This document shows, piece by piece, positions 42,264 to 52,928 of a stretch of DNA of 64,000 nucleotides. The notes beneath the pieces were generated by a model. The model saw only the letters and a list, made by a program, of their open reading frames with translations. It was not told the origin of the DNA and did no database searches. How positions within the stretch are numbered: the stretch's first letter is position 1; every line of letters starts with the position of its first letter. This stretch comes from Aegilops tauschii subsp. strangulata (taxonomy: Eukaryota; Streptophyta; Magnoliopsida; Poales; Poaceae), in assembly GCF_002575655.3 (NCBI RefSeq), contig NC_053040.3:354886267-354950266 (forward strand), in the 5' to 3' direction. The position numbers and the translations under genes are program-made.

Positions 42264-42782
42264 CTCCCTCCTTCCATTTATATAGGGCCTATGTGGAGGA
42301 GAGAGATGTGAAAAAGTAAGGGAGTGAGCTCTCATGCAAGAGCCTAGCTATATACGCATTCCTAGTTAAATACAATAAATATGAAGAAAGAGATAGAGAG
42401 GAGATGAAAAAAAAGTACTAATACAATAGCCAACCTTATAAATTTTTTTGCGGGAAATAGCCAACCTTATAGCCCACACTACTATATGAGTGCATATAAT
42501 AGATGATGGCTATAGATGACATGGCAGTTCCTTATAGCCATCGACTTGCTATATTATTAACCATGCTCTAATGCGTTTTTCAAAACCGCATTTGACTATT
42601 GACAAGATTAATAGTACATGAGATGTATAATGTGAAAAATATATCATTGGAAGCTCCTTTCACATACGAATTTGACCGTATGCTTTGTGTAAGTTGCATG
42701 TCATACATTATTACTCTAACATTTGATCAAAGTTAGCCTCGAAAAACGCATTAGGCCCTGTATAGTAAATGGAAGGAGGGAG
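42264..42782. mobile_element. Stowaway MITE with a nested insertion (519 bp)
   Basis: The ends CTCCCTCCTTCCATTTAT and its inverted partner ATGGAAGGAGGGAG are flanked by TA at 42262-42263 and 42783-42784. About 30 bp of the ends pair. GGGCCT on the left should continue AATGCGTTTTT, as on the right. Instead ~260 bp of AT-rich sequence intervenes (about 42291-42551), which suggests another small element inside. Confidence 0.8.
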
Positions 42783-43293
42783 TAGTAGTGGAAGTGGATC
42801 CTCCGACGTAGGTATCCCTGCCTTACCCTCCCTTTCGGTCACTTACTGGCGGACCCCATGCTTGCTAGGCCCCGCATGTTAGTTACTCAATGGGTTCGGC
42901 CACGTCAGGGTATCCTCATCCGTAGTATACTCCCTCTGTTTTTATTTACTCTGCATAAAATGGAGGAAGTGGTAGTATAAATGACGCGGACGGGGGAGGG
43001 GGAGGGACGTCGGTTTGCTCTCAACTACGGTCCCACAAGCGAGCGAAAACGCAAGACGAAGCGCGTTCCATTCGGTGAGCGACGTGGAGGGTCTAGCGTG
43101 CGGGGTTGCAACAAGAGCGATGTATAGTCAAAACCGATTGACCGGTCATCATCAGAACCACTATTCACACCAGAACCTTCGCTGCTCGGCCTACGCCAGC
43201 CACTGCCCTAAAACCACACCTAATCTCCAGCCCCTTCCCCCACCTTTCGATCCCCTAGCCCGCATCAAGCGTACCCTAGTTCGCCGGAAAGCC

Positions 43294-44130
43294 ATGGTGT
43301 GCCGCAAGATCACGTACTACAAGATGCTGACACCGGAGCGCCACGCAGAAATCACGGCGGCGGTCGGCGCCATAGACCTCCGTTCCCAAGCTCGCTTTGC
43401 GGCGGGCCAATCCCCGAGTTCTCTGGAGCCAAGCTACGAGGAGGAGGAACTCGGTCCAATGTTCATGGCGGAGGTCACGGCGTGGAAGGCCCCCGATGGG
43501 TATGAGACGATGGACGTCGACTTCGTGCCGGCGTCCGAGTCCCCCATGGTGCAGGCAGACCAGCGGTTCAACCTGGCGATACTAAAGGAGGACCGGGAGG
43601 CAGAGGCTCAACTCGACGCAGAGCGCGCGCATGCTGCTGCCATCGAGGCTCTCCTGCAGCCAGAACCGGATGTCGTGGATGTGAACCGGGCGGCGGAGGC
43701 TCAACTTGAGGCGAAGCGTGCGGATGCCGCTACCATCGAGGCCCTCCTGCAGGCGGAACCGGACGTCCTGGACTTGAACCGGGCGGCAGAGGCTCAACTC
43801 GACGCGGAGCGCGCAGATGCCGCTCTCATCGAGGCCCTCCTGCAGGCAGAACCAGACGTCCTGGACTTTAACCGGGCGGCGGAGGCTCGACTCGACGCGG
43901 AGCGCGCGGATGCCGCTGCCATCGAGGCCCTCCTGCAGGCGGAACCGGACGTCCTTGACTTGAACCGGGCGGTGCTCTCATCCGTGCAGAGCGCCCACAC
44001 GCTCCGCTTGAACGAGTAGCTGGAGGCGAAGGACAACCACGGTGCAGAGACACACGTCGGCAGCTACGGCTGGTTCGCGCCGGCAGCCAAAGACGACGAG
44101 GCCGTCTCGTTCTGTGAGCAGTGATAGTTT
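43294..44130 (+). pseudogene. Hypothetical protein with 31-residue tandem repeats
   Basis: The likely start is the ATG at 43294 (MVCRKITYYKML); the frame is also open further upstream to 43018. The N-terminal part has TPERHAEITAAV and an acidic YEEEELGPMF stretch. At 43600-43971 four 31-residue repeats follow (AEAQLDAERADAA, IEALLQAEPDVLDLNRA), predicted helical and strongly acidic/amphipathic. A TAG at 44017-44019 ends the open frame. The same frame continues LEAKDNHGAETHVGSYGWF and AAKDDEAVSFCEQ to TGA at 44128-44130, so the TAG is probably a nonsense mutation. I do not recognise the family or function. The DNA repeats are precise 93-bp units, so length variation between accessions is likely. 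Confidence 0.55.
43600..43971 (+). repeat. Coding minisatellite, four 93-bp units
   Basis: Units start at 43600, 43693, 43786 and 43879. Each has GAGGCTCAACTCGACGCGGA, GCCGCTRYCATCGAGGCCCT and CTGCAGGCGGAACCGGACGT with few changes. The 93-bp period keeps the reading frame. Confidence 0.92.
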
Positions 44131-46403
44131 TTCTTTATGTTGTTCTTTTTATGGATCTTTTGCTGTGTAAAAACATATGTTGTTATGCAAGTCGCCTGAC
44201 TTGGGTCATTCTACCATTTCAGGCGGTTGGATGAATATCCTACGTCTCCTAACCCTTCTTCCTCACTTCTTCTTCCCCAACAGACCACCGCACGGGCCGT
44301 ACGGATACTCCCCAACATGCGGTTGGATAAACATACTCTATGAACGAACATTATGTGTCAGCGATAGGATGGCTGAGTTTGGTTTTTTCACATGCGACAT
44401 CACGTGTTAGTGAGGGTGCGTTCCCTTGGTTGGGTTTGGGGCGTGCAAGAGCGACTGTGTGAGGGTGCGTGCGACCGCGGCGTGCAGGAGCGACCGTGTG
44501 AGGGTGCGGTGCGACCGCGACAGCCGTGCGCAAGTGTACCTCCTTTTCATTTTAAAAACTTTAGGCAAACTTGGCAAAAATGTGTGGCGAAGTATGGCAA
44601 TGCAAGGCCTAGACCCAAATAAGATAAGTACGTACTATGTACTAGCAGTACTAGTGTTAAAAAAGAAAGGCGGGGTTTTCATTCGCAGGATTAATCGATA
44701 CAAATCCTCGTTTCAGGTGTCAATTAATGCGTATTTTTTCTCCAAATCCCAAAGAGCTAACCGTCTCACTCCTCATCGCTTGATTAATGCAGCGCCATGC
44801 AAACCAACCTTCTCACTTCCGCATGCATGCAGGGAATATTAATGTCCTTGGTTGCTAGTACGAGGCAAACCCCATCAATTTTGCCTCGATTAGTGTTAGT
44901 GGCCTTTTGCAAATTGTAATTTTGATATACTAGCCTTGTGTACAAAAAAATGGAGGTAGTAACTATATTTGACTTCCTTCCCCATTGCGGTGACGTCGAC
45001 GATATCTCGAACGTTGTGGTTTGGCGAAGTGCGTTCGACGGAGAACACCATTGAGGGAGACCACGGTAATTCGTTCGCAAGTGCCGCCTGCAAGCCGAGA
45101 CAACCGCCTTATGTGCATCCAGGAAGTCCGTTGAACCAAAGGACGCGTAAATGTACTAGTACTACTAGTACACAATAGCGTCGTCCGTCCAACTTAGTGC
45201 GGTGAGATTGTTTCTCGAAGAAGACGATGGAGAAGCGGAGTCAGCGAAGAGTGAAATGATGGTTGCTTCGTCCGTGCTTTGTGATTTGACGTCTCACTGC
45301 TTTGTGATTTGTGATAGAGGGAACAAGGGATTAGACTCTGTGCTCTATACTATACATGCGTCCAAGCACGGGAGAAAGAGGAGAGATGTTGTATTTTTCT
45401 ATTCCTTCAATCAATCAATCAGGGAGGTTCAGTTCCATCCTTTTGGCTTTGGCAACACCTTCCACAATGGTTCCCACGATGCCAAACGCTATTTTCACAT
45501 TTGGCTACACATTGTGGATGCCCTTAACCGTACCACTTGGTTTTGCTCCTGTGTGCTATCTATACAAATCTCAATTATATTCATCTAAAAAATTATAGAA
45601 TCAAATTAGTAAAAAGGAGGTGATTTTGCCGCCCGGATGGCGGGGGAGGTTTCTTATTTTTAGAGGACGTTGTCCTGGCGGTTTGCTAACATGCGGTACC
45701 ATGTGGCAGTGCTTTACGAAGCCGATCCGCGTCCCACATGAGGCAGAACAACGGCAGAAGCAACACATGGTTAACTTGAAGAAGATGAGGGAGAAGCGGA
45801 TTCAGCAACGAGTGAAATGATGGTTGCTTCGTCCCTCCAACTTCTTTTTTAGCATTATTACTTCATCCCTCCAACTTAACTGCGGGAAAGGTGCAACTTT
45901 GTGATTTAACGCCGCATTGCTCATTACTACACTGGTGCCAGGACTGGGTGCTTCACCTCGGCTGCTCTGCACTGTATTCCGGTATGGCACGTGGACCTGG
46001 TAGCTTGATATCCCACATGTCAGCGAAAGGGACAGAAGATTTATGAAAGCGAGCGCTCCACTCTTACGACGGAGGAGTACACGACACGACGGCGCAGTGA
46101 ACTGTCACTTGTACTGTATAGTACTATAGTTTTGTTGTTTCGCATGATCCATCGATACAAACCGTATTAAACAGGAAAGGGCGGGATTTTTTCCGCGTGG
46201 TATATGGTACTGGCCATACATTTCAAAGGCAATTTTAATGTATGCAAACTGAATAAGTAAGTAATAATATGATATTTAGTAAAACTAAAAACACATATGA
46301 TTTATTGTGTTAGAGTGTAGTAGTAGTGCTGTATTGCATAGTTGTTAGATGTAACATGCGAGAACGTGTAGAGATGTAGTTTTGGAGGGCCTACAGAGAG
46401 AAA
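44131..46403. other. Intergenic stretch with small duplications
   Basis: No recognised gene. AGAAGCGGAGTCAGCGAAGA and ATGATGGTTGCTTCGTCC at 45230-45290 recur at 45790-45840, followed in both by a CTTTGTGATTTGACG-like tail. GCGACCGCGACAGCCGTGCG near 44515 recalls 38020-38040. GATCCATCGATAC near 46148 recalls 38115. The short open frames here have no domain support. Confidence 0.4.
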
Positions 46404-46689
46404 AGCGTAATACGGTCACCGAACTTCAGAATAAGCTGATTACAGTCACTATATACGTTTTGCGGTGATTATACGGTCACTTGCTCACGGTTCAGCATCG
46501 GATTGCACTCTGTTGACTGGCCAAATAGTCTGCGTGGCACCATGTTGACTAGTTAAATTGACCACGTTCCTTGTGGGTCCCACCTGCCAGTTCGCATAGT
46601 GAAAAGGTCAGATAAACACAAATTTATGCAGGCGCGACAAGACTCCAACCCGTGCGCGGAAATCACCTGGTTGTGTATGTGTCTGTCAG

Positions 46690-46910
46690 GGCCTGATGTG
46701 CACGCATGCACGTGTAGGTTGAGCACTTGAGCGGGAGAGTGTGTATTGGTCGTGTGGTGTACTAGTGTGTGCATGCATGCGTGCGTGTGAGTGCTGCGTG
46801 CGTGCGTGGCTGCGTGTGTACGTGTGATTGTTGCGTGCGTGGGTGCATGTGTTCGTGTGAGTGTTGCGTGCATGCAGTTCGTGTGCATGCGTGCGTTCGT
46901 GTATAATCAC
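46690..46910. repeat. GTGCGTGTG-rich low-complexity tract
   Basis: Irregular runs of GTGCGTG, GTGTGAGTGTTGCGTGC and TGCATGC. The long minus-strand open frames over it (His/Thr-rich) are products of the repeat, not genes. Confidence 0.85.
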
Positions 46911-47038
46911 CACACCAGCTCCTGTGTGTTAAAATAGAGGGCTCAGCATACCAATACAAGGCCACCTTGTCCGATGTGCCCGTGGTCATGACTTCGAACC
47001 ACCGTCCAATATTTTTTTGTCGTTTGTTTTCATTCTTA

Positions 47039-47262
47039 CTAGCAAGATGCCCGTGCGTTGCACGTAACATCAAGATGCATTTGTATGACTAGTTTATCTT
47101 GTGAGAGAAAAGGAAGAACGAGGGAACGCCTTATTTGCAAATGTGCAGAGGTGTGTGGGTACCTTTTTGCAAAATTGCCATAGTTTCTTTCCTACCCGTC
47201 ATAAATAAATCGGACGGCCTATATTGCAAGATGGTTGGCACACCATCATCACCAACTCTTTT
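47039..47262 (-). mobile_element. Helitron-type 3' end, inverted relative to 39901
   Basis: On the minus strand a CGTGC-AAC-GCACG hairpin (47052-47064) precedes GGCATCTTG and a terminal CTAG (47039-47042), then T. The sequence to the right matches 39716-39901 in inverse orientation, including AGGCCGTCCGAT and GGTGTGC...CATCATCACCAAC. Confidence 0.62.
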
Positions 47263-47507
47263 TTTATAAGAGTGTATTTTATAAGAGTGTAGATGTAGAG
47301 TAGATACAAGCCGACAGGTGGGCCCGATGGTAGTGAGATAATGTGATGCAACACTAGAGGTGCCACGTGGAGCGTTTAACATGTCAACTAGTCATGTCTT
47401 GAGAAAATACAGAGTTGTACGGTGAGCCCGTGACTGTATAATAACCACAAAATGTAAATGGTGACCGTAATGAGTGGATTCTGAAGTCCAATGTACGTAT
47501 CGTGCTT

Positions 47508-49552
47508 TCGCTTCAAATACATTGATCGTCGCTGTATATATCGCGAGAGAAAGATGAAACATGCATGAATGTGCTGGGGGCTTACTTTTAGAGGACCTGG
47601 AGATAGTTTGTGTGCGTACATGAAAGGGGCGTAGAGGGGGGTATGCGATGGACAGAGAGATGCTCTTCGTTTCTCTTTATTATGACTAACTTTATATATA
47701 GTATAAAAATATACAAATTCACAGTGCGGAATAAATATCATTGTGGGTACCATGCAATGCAAATTAGCGTCCATACTCCTCCATATAACTTTGTAATGTT
47801 GTATATATGTAGAAATTCTAAAATAATTTTTGGCCACACTTTATTCAAAAGGAATGTTGTATGCGAAATAAACATGAAGAGAGGGCATTTTAGATCAATG
47901 GGGTACGTGATGTAACATGTCTGAATGTGTAGTTGATGCATTTGGCAGGGCCTAGAGAGGTATGTGTGTGTATTACGTATTCGAGAGAGGCATGGATAGA
48001 GGGGCTGGCGGGGGGGGGGGGGCGTGGGAGAGATAGCACGAGAAATGAGAGTGGTCTAGAGAGAGATGAATATCACGTCACGGCGAGAGATTCCCTTGAG
48101 TGTGTATATGCAAGGGGGAGTGGATAGAGGCACCAGGAGAATATTTTTTTGTGTGGTGTCTGTGTTGGTATGTGTGGGTGTGAGAAGATAACGAGACATG
48201 GGGGCAGAGGGTGTGTCACCGCCTGAGGTCCGGTGGGTCGAGGTGAGGCCCTTCGTTCCCGTGATGCATTTAGGGAGACCCATGGATGACTAGTCGTACA
48301 AGACAAAGATAGCATAATTGTGAAGGACTCTGTGTCCACTGACAAAGCCGGCTAGGATTTGTAACCCTAGGTCCTTGGACTAAGGTAACCCCTTGATCTC
48401 TGATATTACTATTTATCCAACCTAACTTTAAGGGGCATCCTACAGAATGCTCTGCTAGAATCATACTCGCCGATTAGGAAGAGAGGTGTGAGACAATGCG
48501 TGAGAGACAGGCCTAAAGATAATGTGCGTACAGGAGACACGTAGGCAGGTCTATGTATGTAGAAAGGGTCGATGGGGATTGTGCGTGTGTATGCTTGCGA
48601 GAGGAAGAGTGCTTGTGATAAAGGTTAGTGAAAACAGTTGTAAATGGTTACGAGAGGGAGGGAGGGTTATATCGAGAGCATGTGTGCGAGAAAGACACCT
48701 CGGGAGAGAGTGTGTGAGCATGTGTGAGAGACCACCGATGGAGAGTGAAACTACACGTAAAAGACTGTTGTACACATTGATTAAAGATATAAATTGTATC
48801 CAAATATTAGGATGGGATCATGATATTTGCAATTCGCGTAAGGAACGGTCATTGATCCATCAGACATCTAGATTCTATCGAATTTGAGCATGTCTATGTT
48901 ACTATTCGACACAATTGATCCACATAGTTAGTATTTTGAACTCCAGACAATGCATCGCTTTAGCAATCGAATATAAATGTGAGTATAGTTCATGTTGTGT
49001 GTGTAAAGCACATTATACATACGAAAGTTACACAATGAACATTATAAATAGCTACCTATGAACTAACATACATTTGAATTCAACTTAAGGTGGTTTAAAA
49101 AAATCGAATTCAACATGAAGTCCAGTCAATTATTTGAATTTGATATCATGCATTTGTAAATCATACCTAAATTATGGGGGCACCAATCTTTGCTCTGATT
49201 TTGTACATAATAGCATATGTAGTCGTGTACAAAATAGATTCAAATTTATCTCCTCCATTCCAAAATAATCGTAGTTATATGATTTTCAAGTGTCAAAATT
49301 TCAAAAAGAAGCGGATAATTTAATGAGGTTTTCAAACATACAAGGTCAAATTTAACGTTGTCTATTTAGATCAATCCTCGAAGTTCAAGAGTACTCTAAA
49401 CGTGAATGCTTGTGTTTCAAAATTTCAAACGAAGCGCCAAAAGTGCCTCTACTCACCTGAAACCACGTGAGACCAATGTTTGGTAGTACAAGGAAATTAC
49501 TTTTCTAATAACTGCGACCCGTGAAACCTACTGGCCCGACGTCCGAAGGTCT
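47508..49552. other. Gene-free stretch
   Basis: No coding signal. 47540-48130 and 48480-48760 are GA-rich with a recurring GATGTAACATG...GTGTAGTTGATGCAT...GGGCCTAGAGAG block, also near 39580 and 46345. A G-run lies at 48009-48021. 48780-49500 is AT-rich and looks like decayed repeat. The Tat LTR cuts it at 49553. Confidence 0.45.
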
Positions 49553-50462
49553 TGTCGGATCTCGGGTTCCGGCAAAACCCTTAAGGTTCGAACTCTGGGG
49601 TGCGCGTGAAGTTCTCCCCCTACCGATCCACGTCCTAGCTTTGCTAAGATCTCAAGGGCTAACTCGACGAACTTGCAACACAAAGAACACAAGATTTATA
49701 CTGGTTCGGGCCACCATTGTGGTGTAATACCCTACTCTAGTGTGGTGGTCGTGGATTGCCTCTTGGGCTGAGGATGAACAGCTACAAGGGGAAGAACAGC
49801 CTCTTGAGGTTGAGGTGTTCTTGTGCTCGGTGTGCGGGTGAGGATTCTCTCTGTTCGTTCAGGCTCTGTCTCCAGACTAAGTTGCCTCCTACTGTCGTGG
49901 CTAGTCCTATTTATAGAGGCCTTGGTCCTCTCCCCAAATATTGAGCGGGAAGGGATTCCACAACGGCCAGTTTGAAGGGAGACAACTAGTACAAGCTATC
50001 CTGACAAAAGTAGTCTTCGCCTGCCAAAGGCTCTGGTGGTGACGCCGCCTTGGGCTCCACGGTGATCTCCGTCTTGCCGTCCTGCTGGTCTTGGTCTCGT
50101 TGCACTGATATGGAAACCTTTGCTTGACGCCTCAGTACTCCGCGCCTGCACTTGCCTCCCTTAGCGCCAAAGAGGAAACAAGGACGCTGCGCGCGCTGGC
50201 GCCCGCCTGGTCTCGGTCGTCATGGCTCATGTCACGAGAACCTCGCGAGGTTTGCCTTGCCTTGATCTCTTCGCCCCTCGTGAGCCAACCTGGTGAGGCC
50301 GCTCCTGAGGAGGTCTTGTGTCGTACGCCTCGCGAGGCTTAGCCCCTCGCGAGGGTCTTGAATGCTTGTTGGTGAAGATGGGCCATACGGGCCCACCAGC
50401 AGAGCCACGCCGTGGGCCGCAGGCAGGCAAGTCTGGGGACCCCCGTTCCCAGAACGCCGATA
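49553..50462 (-). repeat. 3' LTR of the Tat element (910 bp)
   Basis: It starts TGTCGGATCTCG and ends GAACGCCGATA, the expected inverted end being CCGACA with C changed to T. On the minus strand GGCCTGGGGGCTAC directly precedes it as polypurine tract. GGTTCGGGCC near 49703 is shared with the solo LTR at 38344. CTCGCGAGG palindromes recur near 50245, 50330 and 50348. Confidence 0.8.
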
Positions 50463-50477
50463 GTAGCCCCCAGGCCC
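50463..50477 (-). promoter_or_regulatory. Polypurine tract of the Tat element
   Basis: On the minus strand GGGCCTGGGGGCTAC directly precedes the LTR. It is nearly the same as the tract at 24065-24078, which ties the two elements to related lineages. Confidence 0.7.
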
Positions 50478-50705
50478 AAGGCACGCTCGGGCTTGGCTTC
50501 GAGGCGAAGCCAAAGGTCAAGTGCGGAGCGCTGCGGGCCCCAATAGCCTGCGGCCTTGGTCGACGCGTGGCGGTTGATTGGACGTGGGCGCCTCCGCTTC
50601 CCCACGCTGCCTCGGCAACTGCCTGACTTGAAAAGTCCCTGCGACATGCAAGGGAAAACCATCATTACCTGTGATCGTGGGGGGCGCTGGTTGGCCTTCT
50701 CTTGC

Positions 50706-50712
50706 TATAAAT
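50706..50712 (+). promoter_or_regulatory. TATA box of the antisense B3-like ORF
   Basis: TATAAAT stands 90 bp before the ATG at 50796, with a C/T-rich leader between. It is oriented opposite to the retrotransposon's own genes, so the ORF seems to have its own promoter. Confidence 0.65.
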
Positions 50713-50795
50713 GGGGAGGGGGGCAGAGCCCCCTTCGCCCATCTCTTCCCATCCGCTTGCTTCTCCTACTCGTTCCACTGCCAGTAGCAATTCCC

Positions 50796-51584
50796 ATGGC
50801 GCCGATCCAAAGATTTTCTCTCGCGGAGAAAGGAAAGACTCCCCTCGACGGGCTCATGCCTCTCCCGCCGAAGAAGAGGCCGGTCCACCGCCGCGACATT
50901 GTTGTGAGGGCGGTAGTGACGAGGCCCTGGTGTGAACGGCCGACTCCAGGGTATCCGCTGCCCTTGTACGCCTAAGTCGGGGGCTCAGGAGGAAGGAGCG
51001 ACGAGCGGCGCCGCCCGCGGCGCGACCACGGCCGCCACGCCATGGTGACACGCGCCGTCGCCCCTGGAATCCATGCTGTGGACTCCTCTTGCGAGCTCGT
51101 GCTGTGGGCGGCGATTCCCCCAAGCACTTGGATCCGCTTCCCACGGTTCTTCTCCGACGTGATGCCGCCGAGGGGACCCCTCGAGCTCTGGTTGCAGCAT
51201 GCTGACTGCAACGCTCCGACGACTGGAGCGGAGGTTGAAGTGGTCTCCTCCGGCAAGATCTTCATGACCCGCGGCTGGGGTGAGGTCGCGCGGGTGTGTC
51301 GTGCGGAGGGCGCCCTCGCGATCCATCTCGCGTACGACGACGCTTCCACGTTGTTCTTCAAGGTCTTCGATGCAGAGGGCTGCCGCTTGGAGTGCTGCTC
51401 TGGAGGGGAGTGCCAGGAGGATGCACGCCCGGCCCGCGGCTCCTCCAGCAGCAGCGACTCTTGGGCGTCCAGCGTTTCTCCTAAGCCCTACGAGACTCCG
51501 GAGACGAGCGACGACAGCTACGTGCCCCCGAGCTCTCGCCGCGCCCAGAGCAAGGCTGCAGCGTCCAGCCGCCGCCGTCGCTGA
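50796..51584 (+). pseudogene. B3 DNA-binding-domain-like ORF, antisense to its retrotransposon
   Basis: ATG at 50796 follows a TATA box. The frame has one TAA at 50973-50975 and is otherwise open to TGA at 51582-51584 (262 codons before the terminal stop, that TAA included). After the stop, residues from about 95 onward resemble a plant B3 domain: an IPPSTWIRFPRFF start, a strand-rich LELWLQHADC part, GKIFMTRGWGEVARVCRAEG (the G-x-x-L-T-x-GW core), then LAIHLAYDDASTLFFKVFDA and an ECC end. A Ser-rich linker and an Arg-rich tail (AAASSRRRR) follow, possibly a nuclear signal. B3 domains bind short DNA motifs. A restart at ATG 51042 would still include the whole domain. Placement between pol and 3' LTR, antisense, parallels the antisense ORFs known in Tat elements such as maize Grande. 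B3 identity rests on pattern reading only. Confidence 0.6.
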
Positions 51585-51844
51585 TCTGGATGGGGTTGGC
51601 GCCGGCCTCTCGTGGCCCACTGTTGATGATGGCGTCGGCCGCGGAAGCGTGTAGTTCAGGATTCCCCTAAGTTCTCATTTTTTGTTCCCTGCGAAGAATC
51701 AAGAAGTACCCCGTGGGGGTGTGTAAAGGGTCTGTAATGTCTTTTATTGATATCATCCTTGTTATGAAAATTTGCGAACGCATGTCCTGTTCAGGCTCGG
51801 TCTGCCCTTTCTAACCTCGCGACGGCCCGCTGCTCTACGCTGAC

Positions 51845-52400
51845 AGGTCCCGGTCCCCAGGCAAGCTGCAACCGTCGCTGGTATGCCAGGTCGCATGTCG
51901 TGGTCAAGGCCAGGTGGTGAGCGGCCCGAGGTCCAGTAAGAGCTCCTGAGGCGCGATTCTCAGGAGGTCCCCTTTAGCTCTCAAGCAGCCGTGGTAAGGT
52001 AAGAAAGGGAGGCGACGTTGCCGCAATAGGGCTGCGATGAGCATGACCCCTAGGCTCCAACGATTTAGCCGATATGAGCGCGAGACTTATCTTGGCGGTC
52101 CGAGGCCGATTCCTTGCGACGCGCCATGTTCGTGCGTAGCTAGGTCAGGTCCATGCGAGCCTCCCTCTCTTCTCCGTGCTCTCCTTCATGCTCTGCGTCC
52201 TCAGGTCCTGATCCTCGAGCGAGCTCAGCCGGCGCTGGTATGCCAGGTCGCGTGCCGTGGTCAAGGCCAGGGGGTGAGGGCTGGAGAGCCAGTAGGAGCT
52301 CCTGAGTCACGATGCTCAGGAGCCCCCCTTTTAACGCGCAAGCGGATTGCATGGGAGAAGAGGGAGCTCGCGGTGCCGCCTGCTATCGTTTTCATGAGAT
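51845..52400. repeat. ~355-bp direct repeat in the Tat spacer
   Basis: CGCTGGTATGCCAGGTCGC, GTGGTCAAGGCCAGG and AGAGCTCCTGAG occur at about 51874-51965 and again at 52230-52310, followed in both by CTCAGGAG and a CCCCTTT stretch. A weaker third copy may start near 52453. No coding content is seen. Confidence 0.75.
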
Positions 52401-52682
52401 TCCTGCAAGCTAGCACAAGGAGAAACACAATTTGCCATTATGGTTGCCGGTCCGTCGCTGGTTGCTCCGCGAGGAGATTGAGGCACTGAGGGCCTGGTGA
52501 GGTGACGTGCGTGGGGCGTGCCGCGAGCCAGAGCTCGACCGCTCAGATTTGTCGATGTTGCAGGGACGGACCCGTGCACAAGCGCCGTGCCAGCGTGAGT
52601 AGCCCTCGTGGGAGGTGAAAGTCAAACAGGTGATAGTCATAGATAGATTAAGCATGGAAAGCATACTGGCTTAAGTAAATGC

Positions 52683-52855
52683 AGGAAGGATGCATGCCAC
52701 TGGGCCAGGCCCGAGCGGCTTGGGGATGATGCGGCCCAAGGGGCGCCCCCAGCAAGGTAAGCTAAAGACATAAAAAAGGGATACATGCCACAGGGACGGA
52801 CCCACGTGGCCTGGGAATGTTGCAGCCCGGGGGGTGCTCCCAGCTAAACAAACTC
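52683..52855. repeat. ~95-bp direct repeat in the Tat spacer
   Basis: Two units with GGATGCATGCCACTGGGCC/GGATACATGCCACAGGGAC, then a GGCCTGGGAATGTTGCAGCC-like stretch and GGGGYGCYCCCAGC. They lie between the antisense ORF and the broken reverse transcriptase. Confidence 0.8.
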
Positions 52856-52928
52856 GGAAAATGTCACCTGGTTTTGTTGATGCAGTGATGTTGGGGCAGC
52901 TGAAGGTACGCGGCGAAGGGGTCGCTCC

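Larger units (their letters stand above)
46404..47507. mobile_element. Element with ~190-bp inverted ends (MULE-like or foldback)
   Basis: The left core 46421-46495 (GAACTTCAGAATAAGCTGAT, TTATACGGTCACTTGCTCAC) pairs with the right core 47415-47490 read on the minus strand (GACTTCAGAATCCACTCATT, TTATACAGTCACGGGCTCAC). Similarity continues inward through GCGTGGCACC and GGGTCCCACCTG to about 46590 and 47316. The interior holds a GT/GC-rich tract (46690-46910) and a Helitron-type end at 47039. No transposase gene was found. Long inverted ends suggest a Mutator-like non-autonomous element. Outer ends and target duplication are not resolved. Confidence 0.6.

Noticed and set aside
45202..45820. Small frames at 45202-45588 and 45620-45820 as a duplicated gene pair
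   Set aside because: The duplicated segment is read in different phases and no conserved protein results. It is kept only as a DNA duplication.
46553..46913. Thr/His-rich open frames (HTHTH...) on the minus strand
   Set aside because: They come from a GTGCGTG-type low-complexity tract.
50339..51654. Other long frames over the B3-like ORF (for example minus 50985-51620, plus 51280-51654)
   Set aside because: They are shadows in other phases of a GC-rich coding sequence. Only the phase starting at 50796 has a TATA box and a recognisable domain.
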